A stretch of 64,000 nucleotides of DNA from JAEUHQ01 sp964538915 (GCA_964538915.1 CAZIFB010000020.1:1-64000); one strand, 5' to 3'. Positions 7,478 to 19,018 are shown, counted from the stretch's first letter. Notes: generated by a model from the sequence alone, not told the origin. Program-made: numbers and translations.

Positions 7478-10318
7478 CTACTTCGGTTGCCCTTCGTCAG
7501 GCGGCGGGGCGGGTTCGGCGGGCTTCTTGCCGCCGCCGAGCAGCGCGCGCAGGCTCGCGAGCGACGTCACCTCACCCTTGTGCGTGACCGTCTCGACGAC
7601 CTCCTTCGCTGGCTCGACGGTGTAGACACGCTGCTCACGCGGGCCGCCGCGGCCTCGCCGTTCGCCGAAGCCCCGGTCACCGAACCCACGGTCACCGAAT
7701 CCGCCGCGATCGTCGCGGTTGCGCTCGCCCGGGCCGCCACGTGGCCCACCGCGTCCTCCGAACCGACGGCGCTCGCCGCCCTGGCCGGGTTCGGCCGGTC
7801 CGCGCCGTTCCGGTCCACGTCCGCCGTCCGGACGGCCGCCGCGCGGGCCCTCGTCACCGTCGCGATGGCGGCGCGGCCGGCGCCCTTGCGCCTGCTCCAT
7901 GCGTTCGCCGAGGGTCGGCAGGCGCCCTTCCTGGAGGTGCCGTGGCTTGTGCATGGACAAGGCGATCTTCGAGTGCTCCTTGTCGACGTGTAGCACCCAG
8001 ACCTGCACGACCTCGCCGACGCGCAGCATCTGGTTCGGATCCCGCAGCCGGTGCGGTGGGATCTGCGAGATGTGCACGAGTCCGTCCTGGCCGATCCCGA
8101 GATCGACGAACGCGCCGAACTCGGTGAGATTGGCGACGCGACCGCGCAGTTCGCGGTCGGCGTGCAGGTCGGTGATCGAGTGCACTCCTTCGTTGCCCGT
8201 GGGAGTGAGTTCGCCGCGCGGATCCTCGTTCGCGCGGCCGAGCAACTGAAGCACTCCGATCACGCGCTGCCGCGGAGTCCCTTCGGCGACGAATTCGTCG
8301 ACCGGGACGTCGCGCAGGTTCTGTCCGACGAGGTCGATCGCCGGGACGCCCTTCTTCGCGGCCACTGCGGTCGCGATCGCATAGTCGTCGGGGTGCAGCG
8401 GTGTCGCGTCGAGCGGCTCGGCTCCGCCCGTGATGCGCACGAAGCCGGCGATGTTGCGCACGGCACCGGCGGCGAGGCCCGGCACGCCGGCGAGTGCGCC
8501 GCGGTCCTTGAAACCGCCGATCGAACGGCGGTGGTCGAGGATCGCCTTCGCCGATTCGGAGCCGAGCCCGGGCAGTTGCTCGAGCACGTCCTGCGTCACG
8601 GTGTTGAGGTCGCAGCCGACCTGGGCGAGACAGCTCGCCGTGACTGCACCGAGTTCCCGCTGCAGCATGCCCTGGTGCACGTCGTCGAGCGTCTGGCCGA
8701 TGCCCAGCGTGCGGACGTCCATGCGTGCGAGTTCCTGCAGCGGGTCCTGCAGACGGCGGCCCAGCGAGATCGCGGTGCGAACGCCCACTTCGACGCCGGG
8801 GATCGCCTTCTTCCCGGCGGCGCTCGTGGCGAAGATCGTCGACGCGGCTTCGTCGACCGGCACGACCATCGGGAGCGGTGTCTCGCCGAGCGCCTTCCTC
8901 AGCGCTGCGACGAGGCGTTCGCTGCTCGCCTGCCGCCGGCCGTGTGGAACGGCGATTGCCGCCGGGGTCTCCGTGCGGATCAGTTCGCAGAGCCACTGAA
9001 GGGAGCCTTGCCTCTGTTCGTCGGTCTCGGCTGGCAGCGTCTTGTGCTGTGCCACCGACCCGTCTTCCGCGAGCAGCACCGCCCATGCGCTCTTGCTGCT
9101 CGTGCGCAGGCTCAGCACCTTCTTGTGGCCCAACGGTGGCGCCAGCAGCTGCGAGCGCAGGTTGCGGCCGTAGGTTCGAACGGCCTCGCGGTCGGCCTTC
9201 TCCTTCAGCCGGCGTCGCACGTCCTTGCCGCAGTACTCCTGCAGCTGTGCAGCGGCCTGGTCGAACACGAGGTTGTAGAACTCGAGCAGCGGCGCGTCGG
9301 CCTCGAGGTCCTTGGCGTGGAGCTCGCGCAGCAGTTCGCGATGGCGGCCGTCGGGCAGCGTCAGCTCGAGGCGAAGAATGCCTTCGCGCTCGGCGCGTCG
9401 CAGCGCCAGCATGCGTCCGGCCGGGATGCGGCCGATCGGCTCCGCGAAGTCGAACATGTCCCGGCGTCGGCCATCGGGGCTCTTCTGGGGCTGGCTCGCT
9501 GCCGCTGCAGGCGTCGGCTCGGCAGGCGTTTCGACGGGCGTGCCTTCCGCCGGCGAATCAGTGGGTGCAGGTGCCGATGCGGTTCCGTCGGCCGCCGCGG
9601 TTTCGCCGTCCGTGGGCGCCGGTTCCGCGTCGACCACTGCGCTCGGAGCCGCTGCCGCAGTGGCCCGGTGTTCGGCATGCGTCGCTTGTTCGGGCGGCCT
9701 CGGTTCCGCAGGCGCGCTGCGGTCGGGGTTCACCGCGCGGGCGCGCAATACGCCCCGCTTCAGTTCGTCGCGGAATCGGCCGCGCGTGGTCGGATCGTGG
9801 GAGATGCGATCCGCGAGGATCAAGAGAACACCCTCGAGCACGGACTCGGGCGTCGGGAGCCCCTTGGCGGCGTCGAGATACTGGTTGGCGACGTCCTGCA
9901 GCGTCTGGTCCCCGAGTTGGCGGTGCTGAATCGCCATCGCGAGGGGCATCAGTCCCTTTTCCTCCGCTTGCATCGCCGGGCTGCGGCGGCGTGGACGCAT
10001 CGACTGGTAGAAGTCGTCGATCACGTCCTGGTCGACGCAGTCGGCGAGTACCGCCTCGAGTTCGGGGGTGCGCCGACTCCGTTCCTCCGCCTGCTGCAGG
10101 ATCGCTGCGCGGCGCTGTTCGATCTCGGTCAGCGTGTGCAGCCGGTCGGCGATCGCCTGGATGCGATCCTCGGCGATGTTGCCAACCGTCCACCGGCGGT
10201 AGCGCGCGATGTAGGCGGGCGTCGCACCCTCTTCGAGGAGGGACGTGATCGCCGAAACGGTCTCGGGCGGGTTGTCGAATTCGGCGAAGAGACGATCGAG
10301 CGTGGCTTGTGATGCCAT
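7478..10318 (-). CDS. tex: Tex-like transcription accessory protein with RG-rich tail
   Basis: A 946-residue Tex/Spt6-family RNA-binding protein. Seen in order: the Tex N-terminal helical region (1-180); an Ala/Pro-rich insert at about residues 200-300; a second Tex region; a YqgF/RNase H-like domain; the helix-hairpin-helix block (LEQLPGLGSESAKAILDHR); and an S1 domain (VANLTEFGAFVDLGIGQDG). A C-terminal tail from about residue 830 is rich in Arg-Gly and Glu. The YqgF domain is degenerate: the usual GLDPGxRTG reads SLRTSSKSA and the IGNGTASRET motif reads VPHGRRQASSER. The S1 domain and the AISLGRRLQDPLQELARMD segment are well kept. Canonical Tex is about 770 residues. The ATG at 10318 marks the start of homology. 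Confidence 0.88.
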   Translation of the reverse strand: MASQATLDRLFAEFDNPPETVSAITSLLEEGATPAYIARYRRWTVGNIAEDRIQAIADRLHTLTEIEQRRAAILQQAEERSRRTPELEAVLADCVDQDVIDDFYQSMRPRRRSPAMQAEEKGLMPLAMAIQHRQLGDQTLQDVANQYLDAAKGLPTPESVLEGVLLILADRISHDPTTRGRFRDELKRGVLRARAVNPDRSAPAEPRPPEQATHAEHRATAAAAPSAVVDAEPAPTDGETAAADGTASAPAPTDSPAEGTPVETPAEPTPAAAASQPQKSPDGRRRDMFDFAEPIGRIPAGRMLALRRAEREGILRLELTLPDGRHRELLRELHAKDLEADAPLLEFYNLVFDQAAAQLQEYCGKDVRRRLKEKADREAVRTYGRNLRSQLLAPPLGHKKVLSLRTSSKSAWAVLLAEDGSVAQHKTLPAETDEQRQGSLQWLCELIRTETPAAIAVPHGRRQASSERLVAALRKALGETPLPMVVPVDEAASTIFATSAAGKKAIPGVEVGVRTAISLGRRLQDPLQELARMDVRTLGIGQTLDDVHQGMLQRELGAVTASCLAQVGCDLNTVTQDVLEQLPGLGSESAKAILDHRRSIGGFKDRGALAGVPGLAAGAVRNIAGFVRITGGAEPLDATPLHPDDYAIATAVAAKKGVPAIDLVGQNLRDVPVDEFVAEGTPRQRVIGVLQLLGRANEDPRGELTPTGNEGVHSITDLHADRELRGRVANLTEFGAFVDLGIGQDGLVHISQIPPHRLRDPNQMLRVGEVVQVWVLHVDKEHSKIALSMHKPRHLQEGRLPTLGERMEQAQGRRPRRHRDGDEGPRGGRPDGGRGPERRGPAEPGQGGERRRFGGRGGPRGGPGERNRDDRGGFGDRGFGDRGFGERRGRGGPREQRVYTVEPAKEVVETVTHKGEVTSLASLRALLGGGKKPAEPAPPPDEGQPK

Positions 10319-10357
10319 GGTTCTTGGCGGCGCCGGTGGCGCAAAGCAGGGGCGGCT

Positions 10358-10363
10358 ACAGTA
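10358..10363 (-). promoter_or_regulatory. putative -10 element (TACTGT) of tex
   Basis: TACTGT on the minus strand lies about 40 bases before the tex ATG. It is embedded in the near-palindrome GCTACAGTAGC, so the plus strand also reads TACAGT (10357-10362), which could serve the divergent glycosyltransferase gene. No clear -35 box is seen. Confidence 0.35.
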
Positions 10364-10500
10364 GCACGGCCCTCGATCCCCGCCACCATCGGCCTCGCCG
10401 GGCTGCGCGGGGAATCGCGATTGCGCAGTTCCCCGGAGTCCTCGAAGATCGCGCGCCGCCATGGATCCCGGCCTTCGCTCCGCGTGATGCACCGCCGTCG

Positions 10501-11571
10501 ATGACTCGCTCCGACGACCTGTCGCACGTCCGGCGCATTTGGCTCAGGACACCCAACTGGCTCGGCGACTTCGTGATGGCGACGTCGGCCTTCGCGCGTG
10601 TGCGCGCCGCGTTCCCGGCGGCCCACATCACCGCCGGAATGCGCCCGTACCTGCGGCCGTTGCTGTCGGGATCGAACGTCTTCGACGCGATCGTGGACAC
10701 ACCGCGCGCTTCCGGGCTCCGTGCGTTGTGGCGCCAGGTGCGCGACCTGCGCGAGCGTCGCTTCGATCTCGCGATCGTGCTGCCCAACTCGCTCGCGACG
10801 GGTTTGCCGCCGTTCCTCGCGCGCGTGCCGCTCCGCCTCGGCTACACGCAGGGGCGGCCGTTCCTGATGAACGTGGGGCGCCGCGCCGAGATGCAACGCC
10901 GCCTCCTCGCGCGGCGGCTCGGCCCGAAGCGCAAGCCCGTGCCGATGCCGATCTACTACCGCGACCTCCTCGACGTCGTGGAGTTGCCTCCGGTCGACCT
11001 GCGTCCGCGGCTCGACGTGACGCCGGAGGACGAGGCGTGGGTCGACGAGCACCTTCGGTCGCACGGTATCGCTCGTGACGACCGCCTGCTGCTTCTCGTC
11101 GTCGGCGCCAACTTCGGCGCGAGCAAGCTGTGGATGCCCGAACGGTTCGCGGCGGTCGCGAGGGCGTTCCAGGATCGGCACGGCATGCGGGCTCTGGTCC
11201 TGGTCGGTCCGTCCGAAGTCGAACTCGGCGAGCGCATCGCGAAGGAGGGGGGTGCGATCTGCCTCTCCAGGCCGGTGTTGCCGCTCGACAAGCTGAAGGC
11301 GTTGATCCGGCGCGGGGCGCTGATGGTCACCGGGGACACCGGACCTCGCCACATCGCGGTCGCGTTCGATCGGCCGATCGTCTGCCTGTTCGGCCCGACG
11401 GACCTCGACTACACGCGCTACTGCCTCGAACGGACCGAGATCGTGCGCAAGGACCTTCCGTGTGCGCCGTGCCAGCGGAAGGTCTGCCCGCTCGGCCATC
11501 ACCGCTGCATGCGCGACATCACGGTCGAAGAGGTGGTCGCTGCCGGCGAACGTCTTCTCGCGCGCGGGTGA
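10501..11571 (+). CDS. waaF: glycosyltransferase family 9, ADP-heptose:LPS heptosyltransferase II-like
   Basis: A 356-residue GT-B enzyme. RTPNWLGDFVMATSA near the N-terminus matches the acceptor-side signature of heptosyltransferases. The C-terminal donor-site motif is GDTGPRHIAVAFDRP followed by LFGPTD. The Cys-rich segment CAPCQRKVCPLGHHRCM is a hallmark of heptosyltransferase II. It transfers heptose or a related sugar to the LPS inner core on the cytoplasmic side of the inner membrane. The start is the ATG at 10501, just before the first recognisable beta strand. The assignment to WaaF rather than another GT9 enzyme rests on the Cys motif. Confidence 0.85.
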   Translation: MTRSDDLSHVRRIWLRTPNWLGDFVMATSAFARVRAAFPAAHITAGMRPYLRPLLSGSNVFDAIVDTPRASGLRALWRQVRDLRERRFDLAIVLPNSLATGLPPFLARVPLRLGYTQGRPFLMNVGRRAEMQRRLLARRLGPKRKPVPMPIYYRDLLDVVELPPVDLRPRLDVTPEDEAWVDEHLRSHGIARDDRLLLLVVGANFGASKLWMPERFAAVARAFQDRHGMRALVLVGPSEVELGERIAKEGGAICLSRPVLPLDKLKALIRRGALMVTGDTGPRHIAVAFDRPIVCLFGPTDLDYTRYCLERTEIVRKDLPCAPCQRKVCPLGHHRCMRDITVEEVVAAGERLLARG

Positions 11572-11597
11572 GGTCGCCCGCCCCGAGGGCCTGGCGG

Positions 11598-11603
11598 TAG
11601 GAT
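11598..11603 (+). promoter_or_regulatory. putative -10 element (TAGGAT)
   Basis: TAGGAT in the context GGTAGGATCC, 27 bases after the glycosyltransferase stop and about 70 bases before the chosen start of the FHA-sigma54 activator. Confidence 0.3.
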
Positions 11604-11672
11604 CCTCCGAGTGCTGCGGTTGCGGTGGTTACGATCGCCCGCCCGTCGGCTATTGCGTTCGCACCGCCCCTC

Positions 11673-13673
<2,001 letters not shown>

Positions 13674-13695
13674 TCGACGCGACCGGCGGACCCGG

Positions 13696-16600
13696 ATGAC
13701 CTTCGCGCAGCCATTCTCGGACTACGAGATCCTCGACCGGGTCGGCGCCGGCGCGATGGGCACGGTCTTCAAGGCGCGGCACAAGAAGCTGAACCGCATC
13801 GTCGCGCTGAAGGTGCTGAAGCCGTCGCTCGCTCGCGACACGCGCTACGTCGATCGCCTCCGCCGCGAGGCGCGCATCGTCGCCTCGCTGAACCACGCCC
13901 ACATCGTGACGGGCTACGACCTGGGCGAGCAGGGCGGCTACCACTACTTTGTGATGGAGTTCGTCGAGGGCAAGTCGCTGCGCGCGCTGCTCGTCGAGTG
14001 GGGCATGTTCGCGGAGGAGTACGTGCGGCGCGTCGCCCGGCAGGTGGCGCTCGCGCTGGACCACGCGTACCAGCGCGGCGTCATCCATCGCGACATCAAG
14101 CCAGGGAACATCCTGATCGACGAGCGCGGAAGCGTGAAGCTGACCGACATGGGGCTCGCGAAGGGGCCCGCGGACATGACCCTGACGCGCGATGGCGCCA
14201 CGGTCGGCACGCCCCAGTACATCTCGCCGGAGCAGGCGCGGAACCCGCAGGACGTCGACGTCCGCAGCGACCTGTACTCGCTCGGAGCGACGCTCTATCA
14301 CATGGCGACCGGCGTGCCGCCGTTCCGCGGCGACACGATGGCACAGCTGCTCACGAAGCTCCTGCACGAGTCGCCGGTGCCGCCCGACGAGGTCAACCCG
14401 GCCTTGTCGCCCGGCCTCTCGTTGGTGATCCGCAAGCTGCTCGCCAAGGACCTTCGTGTCCGCTACCAGACCCCGCGCGAACTGCTCGACGATCTCGACC
14501 GCATCGAGCGGGCACTGCCGCCGCAGGTCGACGTCGATCGACTCGTCGCCTCGAGCGGCCCCCGTTCGACGGCCTGGACGATGCTGGCGGTCGTTCTCGG
14601 TGTCGTCGCGCTCGCGGGGCTGGCGCTGTGGATCGGCATGCAGATGCGCGGACCCGACGTCGAGCTGCCGACACCGGACGAGTTCCTGGTGCAGCTCGAT
14701 CGCGACCTCGGGGCGGCGGCGACGCCGGGGGCGCGGCTGCAGATCCTGCGCAACCTCTCGGGGTCGGCACCCCTCGGGACGGAAGCGCAGGTGCTCCAGC
14801 GCGAACGCTCCGCGGCAGCAGCGGTGCAGCAGCTGGTCGACGCGACCGTCGCCGAACTCGCCGGGCCCCGTTGGGGCGAGCTGCAGGCGTGGTGTCGCGA
14901 CTCCTCGGTCTGGCCGGACCGCCAGCGGTGCGAGCGCGAGCGCATCGCTCCGGTGCTCCGCGACCGTGCGGGGGTGGTGCTGGGCCAGTTGCCGCCGCAG
15001 GTGCGCACCGTGCGGATCGACGAACTGATCGCGGCGATCGATCGCGAACTCGCCGAGCGCGACCGTGAGCTCGCCGTCCGCTTCGAGGGGTTCCTGGGTG
15101 CGACGGTGCCGGCCCGGTCGGAGGAGCGCGTGCGCGCTGGTGACTTCGCCGGGGCTTCGCGCCTCTGGGCCGACGCCGTCGCCACCTTCTGTGACGGCGT
15201 GCGGCTCCCGTTGCCCGAACGCATCCAGCCCGCGCTGAAGCAGCGCTTGACGGAGATGCACCAGCGCGCGCAGTCGGCCGCGATCGAAGCGATCGAGGCG
15301 GCGGAAGCGGGGGTCGCAGCCGCGCTGCGCGCCGAGGTGGAAGAAGTCTGCGCGGCCCAGATCGAACGGCTCCGCGCGGGCGACGATCCGGACACGATCG
15401 CCGCCGTGGTCGCGCGCTTCCGGCAGGACCTCGCACAGGCCTGGCCAGCGGCGTCCCGGTTCCGTGTCGGGCACGATCCGTGGCCCTCCGTCGAGCAGCA
15501 GGTCGGTGCGCTGCAGCAGGCGGTGGCCTCGGCGATGGCGCTCGCGCAGGAGGCGCGGTTCGAAGCGCGCTGCGATCTCGCGTGGCGGGCCTATTGCGTA
15601 GGCGGGGCCGACGACGCGCTGGCGATGCTCGAGCGGGCCGCTGCGCCCGCGCCTCGCCACGACCGCCAAGCGGCACGCCATCGGGAGGTCCTGGAAGCTG
15701 CCCGTGACGTGGAGATCGCCGTGGTGCAGGCCATCTCCCGCGCGCCGTCGCCGGTCATCGCGTTCGCACGGACGAGTGCCGTGACCGCAGTGCAGCTCCA
15801 CACCGAGGTGAGCGGCGGTGCGCTGCGGCTGATGTGTCGTGCCGGCGCCCAACCCGCCCGGCTCGCGCGGCTCGGCGAGTTCCGGTTCGGCGACCTGCTC
15901 TTGCAGCTCCGTCAGCAGGGCAGTGACCCGCTCGCCGGATTGCCACCGCGGAACCGGACCGCCGGCGCCGCGGTCGCGACGATGGTTGCCGAGGACCTGG
16001 CCGGCGTCGGAGCGTTGCTGCGCACGCTTTCTGCGGACGACGATGTGTTCCTCGTTCGCGAAGTCTGGCCGCGCATCCAGCGGTTCCGGGGTGAAGAGCC
16101 GGACTCGTCGATCGATCGTCCGGCGTTGTTCGCGGGTCTGACGCGAGCCCGCGAGGCTGCGGTGCGGTCCGGCGACCTGGCCGAGGTCGAAGCGGCTCTG
16201 CTCGCATGCGAGACGCGCGTCCCGGTCGCCGAGTGGACCGACCTGGAGCGCGGCGAAGTCCGCACGGCCCGACGCTGGCTCGTGCTCGAGCGACGGCGTC
16301 GCGCGGTGCAGGCCGATCTCGTCGGCGGTTCGCCGCGCGGATCGGCCGTGAGCGTCGGGATCGCGAACGACGAGATCACCGCCGAGGTCGCGATGCCCGC
16401 GGCGGTCCTGCGCAGCGGCGCGGGGGAAGGGTGGTCGGCGCGCGGCGGCGTGCTCGAGTTCGCCGGCGGCGACCGGCCCTGGAACGAGTTGCCGCTGCAG
16501 GCGCTGCGGTGCAACACGGGTATCGAGTCGTCGGTGCAGCGATCGACTCTGCAGGTCGATTTCGCCGTTCCCCCGGCGACCATCGGGCGTCGTTTCTACG

Positions 16601-16962
16601 TCGTCGAGTTCCGCGGCGTCGCCGTACTGCTCTGGATCGCCGCGAACGACTGCCTCTTCTGCACGGTCGTCGACGGGGACCTGCGTCGCGAGGACCTGGC
16701 CCAACGCGCGTTCCTCCACGTGGCCCAGGATGCCTTCGGGTCGACGCGGAACACGATCGTGCCCGGCGCCGTGCACCGCCTCGTCATCGACGTGTTGCCC
16801 TCGGCGACGCGGCGCCGCGCCGCCGTGAAGGTGATGCTCGAGGGCACGAGCGTGTTCGACGAGTCGCGCGACGTCGATCCGCAGGCGCCGATCGCGGTCG
16901 CGTTCCACGCCCGGCAGGAAGTCGCGGTGCACCGTTTCGTGGTGCGAGCGACCGGCTTCTGA
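13696..16962 (+). CDS. transmembrane Ser/Thr protein kinase with large extracytoplasmic region
   Basis: A 1088-residue Hanks-type kinase. The kinase domain (about 9-270) has a Gly loop VGAGAMGTV, catalytic Lys in VALKVLK, HRDIKPGN and the metal site TDMGLAK (DMG replacing DFG), then GTPQYISPEQA. One transmembrane helix spans about residues 293-316 (MLAVVLGVVALAGLALWIG). The remaining ~770 residues should lie outside the cytoplasm. They are helical and Arg/Glu/Ala-rich for about 550 residues and end in a beta-rich domain from about residue 890. This C-terminal part was not recognised as a known sensor. It is adjacent to the FHA activator on the same strand. Confidence 0.9.
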   Translation: MTFAQPFSDYEILDRVGAGAMGTVFKARHKKLNRIVALKVLKPSLARDTRYVDRLRREARIVASLNHAHIVTGYDLGEQGGYHYFVMEFVEGKSLRALLVEWGMFAEEYVRRVARQVALALDHAYQRGVIHRDIKPGNILIDERGSVKLTDMGLAKGPADMTLTRDGATVGTPQYISPEQARNPQDVDVRSDLYSLGATLYHMATGVPPFRGDTMAQLLTKLLHESPVPPDEVNPALSPGLSLVIRKLLAKDLRVRYQTPRELLDDLDRIERALPPQVDVDRLVASSGPRSTAWTMLAVVLGVVALAGLALWIGMQMRGPDVELPTPDEFLVQLDRDLGAAATPGARLQILRNLSGSAPLGTEAQVLQRERSAAAAVQQLVDATVAELAGPRWGELQAWCRDSSVWPDRQRCERERIAPVLRDRAGVVLGQLPPQVRTVRIDELIAAIDRELAERDRELAVRFEGFLGATVPARSEERVRAGDFAGASRLWADAVATFCDGVRLPLPERIQPALKQRLTEMHQRAQSAAIEAIEAAEAGVAAALRAEVEEVCAAQIERLRAGDDPDTIAAVVARFRQDLAQAWPAASRFRVGHDPWPSVEQQVGALQQAVASAMALAQEARFEARCDLAWRAYCVGGADDALAMLERAAAPAPRHDRQAARHREVLEAARDVEIAVVQAISRAPSPVIAFARTSAVTAVQLHTEVSGGALRLMCRAGAQPARLARLGEFRFGDLLLQLRQQGSDPLAGLPPRNRTAGAAVATMVAEDLAGVGALLRTLSADDDVFLVREVWPRIQRFRGEEPDSSIDRPALFAGLTRAREAAVRSGDLAEVEAALLACETRVPVAEWTDLERGEVRTARRWLVLERRRRAVQADLVGGSPRGSAVSVGIANDEITAEVAMPAAVLRSGAGEGWSARGGVLEFAGGDRPWNELPLQALRCNTGIESSVQRSTLQVDFAVPPATIGRRFYVVEFRGVAVLLWIAANDCLFCTVVDGDLRREDLAQRAFLHVAQDAFGSTRNTIVPGAVHRLVIDVLPSATRRRAAVKVMLEGTSVFDESRDVDPQAPIAVAFHARQEVAVHRFVVRATGF

Positions 16963-16972
16963 CGCAGGCGTG

Positions 16973-18097
16973 TCACCGCGGAGCGGTCGCGGCCGTCACC
17001 GTTGGCCCGTCCGGCGGTGCGATCAGCGGCGCTGCCGCGAAGCGCATCGCGAGATCGAAGGGTCGCTTGCCGATCGGCTGGGTTCCGGGCGCGACCGCCG
17101 CGCCATCGGCGAACGTGTGTTCGCGAGCGAGCAACGCGCACGCGAGTGCACCCATGCTCCAGTCGTTCCGCTCGTGCACCGAACGGAGGGTCTCGTAGTC
17201 CCGCGCGGGCGCGGGGCGAAGGCGCCGCGCCGAGTGCAGCCGCAACTCGGCCGTGCCGCGGTCGGCGCAGAGGACCCGGTCGTCGACGTCGGGTTCGCAG
17301 ACGAGGCGCGCCCAGTTCGCGCGCGCGACCGGGTCGTGGGTGATCAGCATCGCCTGCCGTACGTGGTCGGTGGCGAGTGCTCCGTCGCCCGTGCGGGTCG
17401 CGAGGAGTGCGATGCGCCTCTGGAACTCGGGCACACCGTCCGCCAGCCGCGCCGCGAGGTGCAGCCGCTCCGCCGCTCGCTGGGGGCGGCCGTTCGCCAG
17501 ATCGTTCGCGGCACCGCGCAGGAGACGGTCGCACGAGAAGGCGCGCAGGTTGGACTCGCCGAGTCCGAGCGCCGGTGCGTCGGGTTCGCCGGCGAGCGCG
17601 AACGCGCGGTCCAGCGCCTCGGCGAGGCGATCCGCGATCGGGCACGGCAGGTCCGCTTCGACGGAACAACCCGCTGCGGCCGTGGGCGAACAGCGGACGA
17701 TCAGCCTCGCCGACGCGGCGCTGCCGAGAGATCGCATGACGCGATCGCCGCACAGCACGTCCAGCTCGGCGTCGAGCCCGTCCGGCTTCGCGGCGAAACG
17801 GATCCTCGCGGTCGCGACGGGGATCCAGGATCCTTGGGGCGAGCACTCGTACGCGATCTCGAACCCGTCGCCGCGGACGGAGACCGGCGCGCCGGCCGAG
17901 GCCAGCGCGGGATCCGAGAACGGCAACGCGTGTCGCGCCGCTGCGGCGGCGAGGCCGGCCGTCACATCGACCGGCAGCGCGATCGTGCGGACGAAGTGGA
18001 TTGCCGACGGCATGCCCGGGTCCGGCGCCACGGCGCAGCCCTGGGTCAGGAGGGCGGCGACGGCGCCGACGGCAAGGCTGTGGATGCGCGCGGACAT
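16973..18097 (-). CDS. predicted lipoprotein, unknown function
   Basis: A 374-residue protein with a lipoprotein signal: MSARIHSLAVGAVAALLTQGC, where LTQGC (17-21) is a plausible lipobox. The mature region is Ala/Arg-rich and helical, with a stretch near residues 190-330 that resembles tetratricopeptide-like helical repeats (NGRPQRAAERLHLAARLADG and ALLATRTGDGALATDHVRQ). The latter is a tentative reading. It converges with the kinase gene, 10 bases apart. No enzymatic motif was seen. Confidence 0.65.
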   Translation of the reverse strand: MSARIHSLAVGAVAALLTQGCAVAPDPGMPSAIHFVRTIALPVDVTAGLAAAAARHALPFSDPALASAGAPVSVRGDGFEIAYECSPQGSWIPVATARIRFAAKPDGLDAELDVLCGDRVMRSLGSAASARLIVRCSPTAAAGCSVEADLPCPIADRLAEALDRAFALAGEPDAPALGLGESNLRAFSCDRLLRGAANDLANGRPQRAAERLHLAARLADGVPEFQRRIALLATRTGDGALATDHVRQAMLITHDPVARANWARLVCEPDVDDRVLCADRGTAELRLHSARRLRPAPARDYETLRSVHERNDWSMGALACALLAREHTFADGAAVAPGTQPIGKRPFDLAMRFAAAPLIAPPDGPTVTAATAPR

Positions 18098-18203
18098 TTG
18101 CTGTCGACGCGTGGTCTTCGGCAGCTTCCGCGAACTCGTTCGGCGGCCGGGGCGCCGTCGTCCCGCCCCGGGACGCGCGCGGCGACCACTGCCGATGGCA
18201 GCG

Positions 18204-18581
18204 TCAGTTCTCGGCCACCACGAAGGCGGTCGCGGTGTCTTCGGTGTGCGTGAGACTGACGTGCATGCGCCGGATCCCGAGCGCCGCGGCGCGTGCGGCG
18301 GCGGCGCCGTGCAGTTCGATCCGCACTGCGCCGTTCTCGTCGCGCCGGACCTCGATCTGCCGAAAACCGATGCCGTCGGTCCAACCCGTGCCGAGGCACT
18401 TCATCGTCGCTTCCTTCGCGCAGAAGCGCGCCGCCAGCGATTCCGCCGGCCGGTGCCTCGAACTGCAGTACGCGAATTCGTCGTCGGTGAGGATGCGGCG
18501 CGCGAAGCGTTCGCCCGTTCGGCGCCACGTCGCCGCGAGGCGCTCGATCGAAACGGAGTCGACGCCGATGCCGACGATCAC
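18204..18581 (-). CDS. acpS: holo-[acyl-carrier-protein] synthase
   Basis: A 125-residue 4'-phosphopantetheinyl transferase that converts apo-ACP to holo-ACP using CoA. Family motifs are clear: IVGIGVDSVSIERL at the N-terminus with the metal-binding Asp, FCAKEATMKCLGTG in the middle, and HVSLTHTEDTATAFVV at the C-terminus. The length is normal for AcpS. The GTG start at 18581 overlaps the stop of the JAMM-protease gene (GTGA), so the two are translationally coupled. Confidence 0.93.
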   Translation of the reverse strand: MIVGIGVDSVSIERLAATWRRTGERFARRILTDDEFAYCSSRHRPAESLAARFCAKEATMKCLGTGWTDGIGFRQIEVRRDENGAVRIELHGAAAARAAALGIRRMHVSLTHTEDTATAFVVAEN

Positions 18582-19012
18582 GATGCGGCCTCCGGAGTCC
18601 TCGTCAGGACGGGGACCGCGTGCATGCCGTCGTGGTCGAACCAGTAGGCCGCGACCACGACGGGTCGATCCGCCGCCGCGCCGACGACGAGTTGCAGGCA
18701 ATTGCGCCATGCGTCGCGGCGGTCGCGCAGAGAGGGGATCGCGGCGCCGTTCGGATGGCTGTGCACGAAGCCGAGCCAATGCCGCCCCGCTGCGCGGATC
18801 GCCGCCTCGGCGCGTGCGAACGCGGCTGGCTCTGCGGCGAACGTGTCGGGGCCGACCAGGGCGTCGAGTGCGACGACGGTGTCGACGTCCGGGCGACGGT
18901 CGTCCGCGGTGCCGCCGAGCAGGGCGACGAACTCGTCGGGGAGCGCCGCTGCGGCCGCTGCTTCGAGCCGAGCGCGCGTCACCGGATCGATCCGCACGGC
19001 CTCGGGGCGCAT
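18578..19012 (-). CDS. JAMM/Mov34-family zinc metalloprotease
   Basis: A 144-residue single-domain JAB protein. All JAMM ligands are present: Glu27 in PDEFVALLGG, and His84, His86 and Asp97 in HSHPNGAAIPSLRD. Standalone bacterial members (Mec+-like) trim C-terminal residues from ubiquitin-fold sulfur carriers such as ThiS, CysO or MoaD; the substrate here is unknown. A MoaD-MoaE fusion that would need processing after its Gly-Gly is encoded at 41198, but there is no direct link. It overlaps acpS. A TAGCCT hexamer ends 6 bases before the ATG. Confidence 0.85.
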   Translation of the reverse strand: MRPEAVRIDPVTRARLEAAAAAALPDEFVALLGGTADDRRPDVDTVVALDALVGPDTFAAEPAAFARAEAAIRAAGRHWLGFVHSHPNGAAIPSLRDRRDAWRNCLQLVVGAAADRPVVVAAYWFDHDGMHAVPVLTRTPEAAS

Positions 19013-19018
19013 CGCCAG

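Noticed and set aside
8051..10312. A 753-codon open frame opposite tex
   Set aside because: Tex motifs (S1, helix-hairpin-helix) on the minus strand are decisive; the plus frame shows no recognisable domain.
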